NCBI GenBank assembly: GCA_033855775.1
Contig: JAWVFT010000128.1
Span: forward strand, 1 to 33,281
From: DASVTR01 sp033855775
GTDB taxonomy: Bacteria > Acidobacteriota > Blastocatellia > Pyrinomonadales > Pyrinomonadaceae
Reading direction: 5' to 3'
DNA: 33,281 bases
Numbering within the stretch: position 1 is the stretch's first letter; the number at the start of each line of letters is the position of its first letter. The notes beneath the pieces are model-generated. The model ran no database searches, was not told where the DNA came from, and saw only the letters and a list, made by a program, of their open reading frames with translations. Of this stretch, positions 24,200 through 30,906 are shown one piece after another. A program made the translations under genes and the position numbers.

Positions 24200-25255
24200 A
24201 TGGACGAAGCAACAAACGAAAAGAGCGTCGCCGAGTTGGCCGCGCACATCGGCGGGCGCGTTCGTGGCGACGGCGGCATTCGCGTCAACAAAGTCGCCAG
24301 CCTTGAGCGCGCCGTCGCGGGCGAGATTGCTTTCGTGGAAGACGAAAGGCTGTTGTCGAGTGCTGCCGCGAGCAAGGCTTCGTGTTTGCTTGTCCCGCCG
24401 GGCGCGCAACTCGACGCGCCGTGCTTGATTGAAGCCGCGCAACCGAAGCTGGCCTTCGCTCTCATCGCGGAGCTTCTGCATCCGCCCAGACGAAGCGAGC
24501 CTACCGTTCATCCTTCGGCGCAGGTGGCCGAGAGCGCGACGATTGACGAGAGCGCGTTTGTCGGAGCGAGCGCGCATGTCGGCGCGAGAGCGCACGTTGG
24601 CGCAGGCACGCAGCTTCTCGCCGGAGTCTTCATCGGCGACGACGTGAGCGTCGGGCGCGACTGCGTGCTGCACCCGAACGTCGTGCTCTACGACGGCGCG
24701 CAACTCGGCGACCGCGTGATTCTTCATGCCGGAGTCGTCATCGGCGCCGACGGCTTTGGCTACGTCAGAAGCAAGACGGGCTATCACAAATTTCCGCAGA
24801 TGGGCGCGGTCGTCATCGCGGATGACGTGGAGATTGGAGCCAACACGTGCGTTGACCGTGGCGCGCTCGGAGAGACGCGCATCGGGCGCGGGACGAAGAT
24901 AGACAATCTGGTTCAAGTTGGCCATAACGTCCAGATAGGCGAGCGCGTCGTCATCGCTTCGCAGACGGGCATCAGCGGCAGCACCGTGATTGAAGACGAC
25001 GCGGTTATCGGCGGGCAGGTCGGGTTGGGCGACCACGCGCGCGTGCAGAGCGGCGCCGTCATCGGCTCGAAGGCGGGCATCCTGCCGGGCAAAATTGTTC
25101 GTCCCGGCGTCTGGTGGGGCGTTCCAGTGCAGCCGCTCGCCGACTACAAACGCCTCAACGCGCACTTGGGTCGCCTGCCGCAGATGCGCGAAGAGATTAA
25201 AGCCTTGCGCCGTCAGGTCAACGAACTCATGGAGAGGATGAAGGAGCAGGAATAG
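24200..25255 (+). CDS. lpxD: UDP-3-O-acylglucosamine N-acyltransferase LpxD
   Basis: This 351-residue protein performs the third acyl-related step of lipid A synthesis, adding a hydroxyacyl chain to the 2-amino group of the UDP-3-O-acylglucosamine made by LpxA and LpxC. The N-terminal ~100 residues form the uridine-binding LpxD domain (VASLERAVAGEIAFVED). A long hexapeptide beta-helix (about 105-320) and a C-terminal helix rich in Arg/Glu follow. The catalytic His is His242 in QVGHNVQIG, close to the family position. VIGADGFGYV, with its Phe and Gly pattern, is typical of LpxD. The start is five bases after the lpxA stop. The rest of the early pathway (lpxC) is not in the window; lpxB lies close by on the other strand. 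Confidence 0.95.
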   Translation: MDEATNEKSVAELAAHIGGRVRGDGGIRVNKVASLERAVAGEIAFVEDERLLSSAAASKASCLLVPPGAQLDAPCLIEAAQPKLAFALIAELLHPPRRSEPTVHPSAQVAESATIDESAFVGASAHVGARAHVGAGTQLLAGVFIGDDVSVGRDCVLHPNVVLYDGAQLGDRVILHAGVVIGADGFGYVRSKTGYHKFPQMGAVVIADDVEIGANTCVDRGALGETRIGRGTKIDNLVQVGHNVQIGERVVIASQTGISGSTVIEDDAVIGGQVGLGDHARVQSGAVIGSKAGILPGKIVRPGVWWGVPVQPLADYKRLNAHLGRLPQMREEIKALRRQVNELMERMKEQE

Positions 25256-25326
25256 CCTGTTTACTCATCCGACATCCTCATCCACAGTTCGTGCAACATT
25301 CTCATTCACTAAGCTGCAAGTTACCC

Positions 25327-26019
25327 TCACGAACATTTGATGAGAGTCCCGCTGAGGAGGCCGCCAAACGGCGCGTTTGGAGACTGAGGACTTGGCGTGA
25401 TTCCCCTTGCCGTGAGCATCGCGCGCAAAGAGAGCTCGACCAACGCTCCTTCTCCTCGTCCGACGAGCCAGCCTTCAAAATGCGAAGGCGGATTACACTG
25501 TTCACAATTGAAGGGCTGACTGTGCGTTCCGATGCGGTCAATCGTCTCCATCGTTCCCCGAAAGAGGACAACGTTTGCCGGATTGGTGATGGTGAAATCG
25601 CCGATGAAATGCATGAAGCCGTCATTGCGGCGGGTGACGCGCCCGCTTGCAACAAGCACGCTGCCATTGGGAAGCGCGGCAGCCGTCTGGTCGCAGACCG
25701 GCGTCGTGGTCGCCAGTTGCATCCTGATGCGCAGGCTGCCGCGCATCGTCGCTCCGGTAGCGCAAGCGTAAGGGGCTTCAAATTGCGCTTGACGTGCGCC
25801 CTGGATTCTCTTTTGCGACCGCCAGAGGCAGCACTCGCCCGTGGCCGGGATGCCGGGAATCGGGATGTCTGGAAACGGCGTCTTCAAGGCTTCCGCCTCA
25901 GTCGCGCGAGTTGGAGCGGGAGCTTCGTTCGAGGCTGCGCGTCCTTGAATCAACAGCGAGCCGCAGACGACTGCGACGAGCAGCGCGAGCAACGCGCTCG
26001 CAATATATTTGGTTCTCAT
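25327..26019 (-). CDS. Secreted protein of unknown function
   Basis: This 230-residue protein has a Sec signal peptide (MRTKYIASALLALLVAVVCG, cleavage probably near residue 28). The mature part is a single domain with several Cys residues (CCLW, CATG, CDQT, CEQC and a terminal Cys), suggesting disulphides in an oxidising compartment. It contains alternating strands such as GSVLVASGRVTRR, HFIGDFTI and LFRGTMETIDRIG, so it is probably beta-rich. I do not recognise the family. The start at 26019 is strongly supported by AAGGAGG seven bases upstream; the frame stays open to 26217 but without a signal peptide there. It is convergent with lpxD and lies downstream of lpxB on the same strand, 460 bases away. 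Confidence 0.8.
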   Translation of the reverse strand: MRTKYIASALLALLVAVVCGSLLIQGRAASNEAPAPTRATEAEALKTPFPDIPIPGIPATGECCLWRSQKRIQGARQAQFEAPYACATGATMRGSLRIRMQLATTTPVCDQTAAALPNGSVLVASGRVTRRNDGFMHFIGDFTITNPANVVLFRGTMETIDRIGTHSQPFNCEQCNPPSHFEGWLVGRGEGALVELSLRAMLTARGITPSPQSPNAPFGGLLSGTLIKCS

Positions 26020-26480
26020 GTTTGAGCCTCCTTTTAAGGTTGATGAGTAAAGACGGAACGCGAACCGTAGAGACGAGGAGTTCGCGCAGAGAAATCCTTT
26101 GGGCGAGTATGACGGCACAACTGGCCGCCGCCCTTTGACGAGATGTAGCAACGAAGAGCCGCCAGCCGATTTCAAAGCCGACGTGGCCCGCTCTTCAAAG
26201 ACAATTGACAAAGGCAACTGTCCTGAGCGCTGCTTCTAAAATATTAATGCAGGTTTGCCGGGAAGTGTTTCAGCCGCCGGCCAGCGCAGTAGAAGCAGAG
26301 TCGCGCAGCAGACGCAGCATGGAATCTTGAGGCTTAAGCTGACCCGTTTGATGGACGAAGATGAAAGCTTTTCCGAAAGAAGCTTGTGAGCAAAGCGCGA
26401 CGTTGGTTTGTTGCCGCTCATCTCGACGCTTGATGAAGGCGCGGTTAGTTAAGCTTGATGAAGGCGCGGTTAATCTTGCA
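26020..26480 (-). other. Gene-poor gap between the secreted protein and lpxB
   Basis: About 460 bases with no convincing gene. Two short minus-strand frames overlap here in different phases, but neither has a ribosome site or known motifs. The gap is less GC-rich than its surroundings. Its lpxB end carries the 20-bp direct repeat listed separately. A promoter for the secreted protein is expected in the half nearer 26020 but none was convincing. Confidence 0.5.
26428..26472. repeat. 20-bp direct repeat next to the lpxB stop
   Basis: GCTTGATGAAGGCGCGGTTA occurs exactly at 26428-26447 and again at 26453-26472, separated by five bases (period 25). The second copy ends nine bases before the lpxB stop codon. 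It could be a recent short tandem duplication or a paired binding site. Confidence 0.7.
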
Positions 26481-27659
26481 TTACTTTTTCCAATCGCGGA
26501 TGGCCTTGAGAATCGTTTGGGCCGCGCGCCGTGAGGCTCCGCCCTCGCCGAGGCTGGCGGCAATCTCGCGGAGCCGCGCGCGAGCCGCGCCGTTGCGCTC
26601 AGCATCCAGGAGCAAGAGCAGTTCCTGCGATAGTCGCTCGCTCTTCAAATCATCCTGCATCAACTCGGTCGCTATCCTTTCGCCCGCGATTAAGTTGACG
26701 AGACCGAAGTGCTCGGTCGTGATGAGACGGCCAAGCGTGTGCCAGTTGATGCTTGATTCCTTGTAGACGATGACCATCGGCGCATTGAGCATTGCGGCTT
26801 CGAGCGTCGCCGTCCCGCTGGCGACCGCCGCCACGTCCGCCGCCGCCAATGCTTCGCGCGTCTCTTGTCGAACGATAAGCAAGCCCTCCGGCAGCCGCGC
26901 CCCTTTGCGTTTGGCCGCGTCAAGGTGAGCCTGCGCTTCATCCATCGTTCTGTTAGGCGCGAGCGCGATGACGAACTGCGCGTCGGGCCGCGATTGCGAG
27001 AGCAGGGAAATCGCGTCGAGCATCGGCGGCAGGATGCGTTCGAGTTCCTTGTGACGGCTGCCCGGCAGCAGCGCGACGAGCGGGCGCGTCGTGTCCAGAT
27101 GATGACGCTCGCAAAATTCCGCGCGCGTGCTTCGCGCTCCAACTTCTCCGACAAGAGGATGGCCGACGAACTCTACGTGCTCGACGCCGCGCGCTTTGTA
27201 CCAGGCTGGCTCGAAAGGCAGGATGGCGAGCAGCAGGTCAACGTCGCGCCGGATGTTGCGCACACGATACGAGCGCCATGCCCAGAGTTGCGGGCTGATG
27301 TAGTAGATGACGCGCAAGCCGCGACGGCGCAACGAGCGCGCCAGCCTGAGATTGAACTCAGGCCAGTCAACGAGCACCACCGCATCCGGTCGGCGCTCGC
27401 TGGCCGCGCGCCGCAGAGCTTGAAAAGCGCGCCAGAATTTCGGCAGCACGCGCGCCACTTCGACGATGCCCATAATCGCCAAATCGTCTGAACGGACGAT
27501 TGATTCAACGCCGCTTTCGCGCATCAATGCGCCCGTCGCCCCAAACAGTTCAAGCTCGGCTTGCGGCGCTTCTGCGCGCAGCGCGCGCGCGAGAGCCGCC
27601 GCGTGCGCGTCGCCCGAAGGCTCGCCCGCGACAATCATCAAACGTAGCTTTTCCTTCAT
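26481..27659 (-). CDS. lpxB: Lipid-A-disaccharide synthase LpxB
   Basis: This 392-residue GT-B-fold (GT19) glycosyltransferase condenses UDP-2,3-diacylglucosamine with lipid X to make the lipid A disaccharide at the inner membrane face. The diagnostic start MIVAGEPSGDAHA is followed by ELFGATGALM, DWPEFNLRLA, YYISPQLWAWR and FVGHPL. The C-terminal half has LLPGSRHKE and a nucleotide-binding region near SGTATLEAAMLNAPMVIVYK. All family landmarks are present and the length is normal. The ATG at 27659 places the first strand as in other LpxB proteins; further in-frame starts (27671 ATG, 27716 TTG) lack clear ribosome sites as well. It is divergent from lptD. Confidence 0.94.
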   Translation of the reverse strand: MKEKLRLMIVAGEPSGDAHAAALARALRAEAPQAELELFGATGALMRESGVESIVRSDDLAIMGIVEVARVLPKFWRAFQALRRAASERRPDAVVLVDWPEFNLRLARSLRRRGLRVIYYISPQLWAWRSYRVRNIRRDVDLLLAILPFEPAWYKARGVEHVEFVGHPLVGEVGARSTRAEFCERHHLDTTRPLVALLPGSRHKELERILPPMLDAISLLSQSRPDAQFVIALAPNRTMDEAQAHLDAAKRKGARLPEGLLIVRQETREALAAADVAAVASGTATLEAAMLNAPMVIVYKESSINWHTLGRLITTEHFGLVNLIAGERIATELMQDDLKSERLSQELLLLLDAERNGAARARLREIAASLGEGGASRRAAQTILKAIRDWKK

Positions 27660-27972
27660 CGCAGGCATCATAAAGAAGATGCGTGTAAAGGGGAAAGGGA
27701 CGGCGGGAAACGGCAAGCCGTGGCCCTTCGCGCCGCGCCGTGCGCTCTGATGATTACGCCGCCGGGCAAGAGTTCATCTCTCGTCGAGCAAGAGTTCATC
27801 TGTTCCTTTTGTCTTTCGCAAAGAGCGTGTTAGCATCAGCGCGATTCTGAAAGCGACACGGCGCGTCCTAAGCTCTCCGGCCCTTTTAAGCATTTGCGAG
27901 CCGCGCCCCGATTGCTGCCTGCGGAGGTCAACAGGTTCTTCTTTGCGGAGCGGAGTTTCCCTGAACAACAGA
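27660..27972. promoter_or_regulatory. Divergent lpxB-lptD intergenic region with a 14-bp direct repeat
   Basis: The ~310 bases between lpxB and lptD must hold both promoters. GCAAGAGTTCATCT is present at 27766-27779 and 27788-27801, 22 bp apart, about two helical turns, so a regulator could bind both copies on one face. No confident -10/-35 pair was found. GGAGG at 27922 is too far from any lptD start to be a ribosome site. Confidence 0.45.
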
Positions 27973-30531
27973 ATGTATGCGCGCCTCGTGCTCCTCCTCG
28001 CCGTGCTGACGATGCTCTGTGCGGCGCGGCCTCTGCGCGCCCAGCAGACCAATCCCGTTGACCGCGAGGTCACGAACCCAATCACAGACACGCCGAACGT
28101 CAACCCGCTCTCGCAGGAGCAGCCCGTCGTCGTGCGCCCGCGCGCCTCTGTGCCTGCTCAGCCGAGCGCGACGGCGGGGCAGCCGCAGCAGACGCAGGAA
28201 CTCGATGTGCGCGCCGACAAGTCAAGCGCCACGGGCCAAAAGGACGCGCTCGTCGTCGTTCACGAGGGCAACGTTGACGCGCGCATCGGCGTGTATCGTT
28301 TGCAGGCCGACAAGGTGACTGTCTACGAAGCGACCAACAAGGTCATCGCCGAAGGCAACGTCGTCTTCGACCAGAGCACGGACCGCGGCACGCAGCGCAT
28401 CACCGGCACGCGCGCCGAGTGGAACTACAGCACCAAGCTCGGATTCTTCATCAACTCGACGGGCTTCACCAACCAGACCGAAGACGGCACGACGATTTAC
28501 TACACCGCCGACAGCGTTGAGAAGGTGAGCATCGACACCATCGTCGCCATCAATGCCACCATCACGGCCTGCGATGAAGACGTGCCGAAGTGGAGCTTCA
28601 AAAGCAAGCGCGTCAAAATCAAAATCGGCGACCGCGTGCGCGTCTCCACTCCAAACTTTCGCGTCAAAGGCGTGCCCGTGCTTGTGCTGCCGTACGCTTC
28701 GATTTCCATCAAGCGGCGCGACCGCGCCAGCGGCTTTCTGACGCCGACCTTCAGCGGTTCAGGCGCGAAGGGCTTTCGTCTCTCCAACGCTTATTATCAA
28801 ACTTTGGGTCGCTCCGCCGACGTGACTTTTCGCAACGATATTTACGCGGCGCGCGGCCTCGGCTTCGGCGCTGACATTCGCACGCGCGCCAACTCGCGTT
28901 CGTTTCTTGACTTCGGTTTCTTCGCCGTCAAAGACCGCATCTTCGGCGAGAAGGCAGGGCCGGGCGCGCCCGATCAGGGCGGCTCAAGCTTCTACGTCAA
29001 AGGCGTTCATTATTTCCCGAACGGCTTTCTCGCCGCCGCCGATGTCAACATCACTTCCAATTTGGCGTTCCGGCAGGTCTTCTCCGATTCGATTCAGCAG
29101 GCCATCTCGCCCGAAGAACGCTCGCAGGTTTTCATCAACAAAAACTTCGGCGACTACAGCTTCGACTTTCTGGCCCGCTCGCAGGTCACATCTTTGCCGA
29201 GCGCGCGCATCCGTATTCGTCAACTGCCGAGCGTGACGCTCGACAAGCGACCCTCCGCGCTTCGCTACTTCGAGCGGCTGCCGGTCTATTTCTCAATCAG
29301 CGGCGGCCTCGAAGGCGTCAGCCGCAAAGAGACTATAGAAGACGCAGACCAGTTTGCGCAGATTGTCGGCAGCGGACGGGTGATTGACTCGCCCTCCATC
29401 GTGCAGCGCCTGGACGTGCACCCGCGCTTCTCCGTCCCCGTCTATTTCGGCGGCTGGTCTGTGACAGGCACGCTCGGCCTGCGCGGAACTTACTATTCAA
29501 ACTCGATTGACCCTTCGACGCGATTGGTGTTGAGCCGCGATGTCGTGCGCGGCTACGGCGAGTTTGAACTGGACGTGCGCCCGCCCGCCTTCGCGCGCAA
29601 CTTTCGCCACCGCGACGACTCCTTCTTCTTTCGCCACGTCATCGAGCCTTATATCATCTATCGCAAAATCGAAGGCGTCACCAGTTTCGAGCGCATCATT
29701 CGCTTCGACTACAATGACACCGTCGCCGATACCAACGAGATAGAGTACGGACTCGTCAATCGCTTCTTCACGCGCCGCTCGACCGAAAACGTCAGCCCGG
29801 CGGCTCGTCGCGCGGCAGACGCGAGCGGGCATGCGTCGCTCTCAAGCCAGCCCTACGAAGCCTTGACCATCACTGTGCGCGGCAAATATTTCTTCGACCC
29901 TTACTTCGGCGGCGCACTGGTTCCCGGCCAGCGCAACCAGTTCTATCCCATCAACACTTTTTCGGGCTTCACCTACGGCGGCGTGCCGCGCCGCTTCTCG
30001 CCCATCAACGTCGAAGGGCGTTATCGTCCGAGCCAGAATTTGTTTGCCGACGCGCGGACGGATCTGGACGTGCAGGGCAGCGGCCTGCGTAACCTCGCCG
30101 TCAGCTTCGGCCTCAGCCGTCGTCTCGTCAAAGCCTTCACGACCTTTTATTATACGCGGGCTATCGAGCTGGCTCCGTCGCTCAGCCGCTTCGCGGATGC
30201 GCGCGGCTTCGAGGCCGGAACGCTGCGCGGCTCGCAGTGGAGTCCGACCCTTTTTCTGGGCGACCCGAATCGCGGACTCTTCGGCGGCGTCTCTTTCTTC
30301 TTCGACTTTCAAGACCGCTCGGCCTTGCCGCCAGACCGTCCGGTGCTGAGAAATTCCTCGCTCGTCAGTTCCGTCGTCACCGCCGGTTACACTTGGGACT
30401 GCTGCTCCGTCACAGTCCAGAATTACACCTTCAACGTCGGCCTGCGCAGCGAGAATCGCTTCGTCTTCAGCTTCCGCTTAAACGGCATCGGCACGTTCGG
30501 CACGGAGCAAATCGGCCAGAACTTCCGCTAA
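27973..30531 (+). CDS. lptD: LPS-assembly protein LptD (outer-membrane barrel)
   Basis: This 852-residue protein is the outer-membrane barrel that inserts lipopolysaccharide into the outer leaflet. A signal peptide (MYARLVLLLAVLTMLCAA, about 23 residues) is followed by a Pro/Gln-rich segment and the OstA/LptA-like periplasmic beta-jellyroll (VVVHEGNVDARIGVYRLQ... IAEGNVVFDQ). A large beta-barrel comes next, with alternating aromatic/polar strands. Conserved landmarks are FRVKGVPVLVLPY and GFLTPTF. Cys200 and the adjacent Cys810-Cys811 match three of the four LptD Cys residues that form disulphides; the N-terminal mature Cys is missing. The start is set by the signal peptide, since no good ribosome site is visible; TTG 27943 is the other option. 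Confidence 0.93.
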   Translation: MYARLVLLLAVLTMLCAARPLRAQQTNPVDREVTNPITDTPNVNPLSQEQPVVVRPRASVPAQPSATAGQPQQTQELDVRADKSSATGQKDALVVVHEGNVDARIGVYRLQADKVTVYEATNKVIAEGNVVFDQSTDRGTQRITGTRAEWNYSTKLGFFINSTGFTNQTEDGTTIYYTADSVEKVSIDTIVAINATITACDEDVPKWSFKSKRVKIKIGDRVRVSTPNFRVKGVPVLVLPYASISIKRRDRASGFLTPTFSGSGAKGFRLSNAYYQTLGRSADVTFRNDIYAARGLGFGADIRTRANSRSFLDFGFFAVKDRIFGEKAGPGAPDQGGSSFYVKGVHYFPNGFLAAADVNITSNLAFRQVFSDSIQQAISPEERSQVFINKNFGDYSFDFLARSQVTSLPSARIRIRQLPSVTLDKRPSALRYFERLPVYFSISGGLEGVSRKETIEDADQFAQIVGSGRVIDSPSIVQRLDVHPRFSVPVYFGGWSVTGTLGLRGTYYSNSIDPSTRLVLSRDVVRGYGEFELDVRPPAFARNFRHRDDSFFFRHVIEPYIIYRKIEGVTSFERIIRFDYNDTVADTNEIEYGLVNRFFTRRSTENVSPAARRAADASGHASLSSQPYEALTITVRGKYFFDPYFGGALVPGQRNQFYPINTFSGFTYGGVPRRFSPINVEGRYRPSQNLFADARTDLDVQGSGLRNLAVSFGLSRRLVKAFTTFYYTRAIELAPSLSRFADARGFEAGTLRGSQWSPTLFLGDPNRGLFGGVSFFFDFQDRSALPPDRPVLRNSSLVSSVVTAGYTWDCCSVTVQNYTFNVGLRSENRFVFSFRLNGIGTFGTEQIGQNFR

Positions 30532-30906
30532 GCAAACTTTCCGCTACGAACGCTTTTGTGACGCCGCAAGAGATTTTTGGCGCTTAGACGAAAGCCTTTT
30601 CTGTTATAATTTTCTCGCCCCGTTGCACAACCCGCGCGGGCTTCACCGGACGCGGGTTCAGGATGCTCCATCAACGACGTAAAATTTTTGCGCAGGGAAA
30701 GCTTTCCGTGCATCTTGCGGGCAAGTTCCGACATCTGAATACGGTATCGCGAACCCCCGCTTCGGCTGAACGCCCTAACCTCTTAAAAACCCGGCTCTTT
30801 TGACAGCAGTTTTGTGCGCATGAAGGCATAACACGAAAGCGTCCTTTTGGCAGGCTGGCTCTGTGGTGTGCATGACCCTTTACCTCTGTTTTTTAGGAGA
30901 AGATAG
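30532..30906 (+). promoter_or_regulatory. Promoter and long leader of the metalloprotease gene
   Basis: About 375 bases lie between lptD and the metalloprotease. A perfect TATAAT is at 30605-30610 with a poor -35 (CTTAGA at 16-base spacing). If it is used, the leader is about 290 bases. The leader can form an 8-bp stem AACCCGCG/CGCGGGTT (30629-30636 with 30651-30658) and contains the palindrome GGAAAGCTTTCC at 30696-30707. The ribosome site AGGAG precedes ATG 30907. No known riboswitch was recognised. Confidence 0.5.

Noticed and set aside
24101..25165. 354-residue minus-strand frame
   Set aside because: It is the antisense of lpxD; its Ala/Arg/Asp repeats mirror the hexapeptide repeats.
26270..26605. 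Short minus-strand gene after lpxB
   Set aside because: Its N-terminal half overlaps lpxB in another frame, there is no ribosome site, a second frame competes, and no recognisable motif is present.
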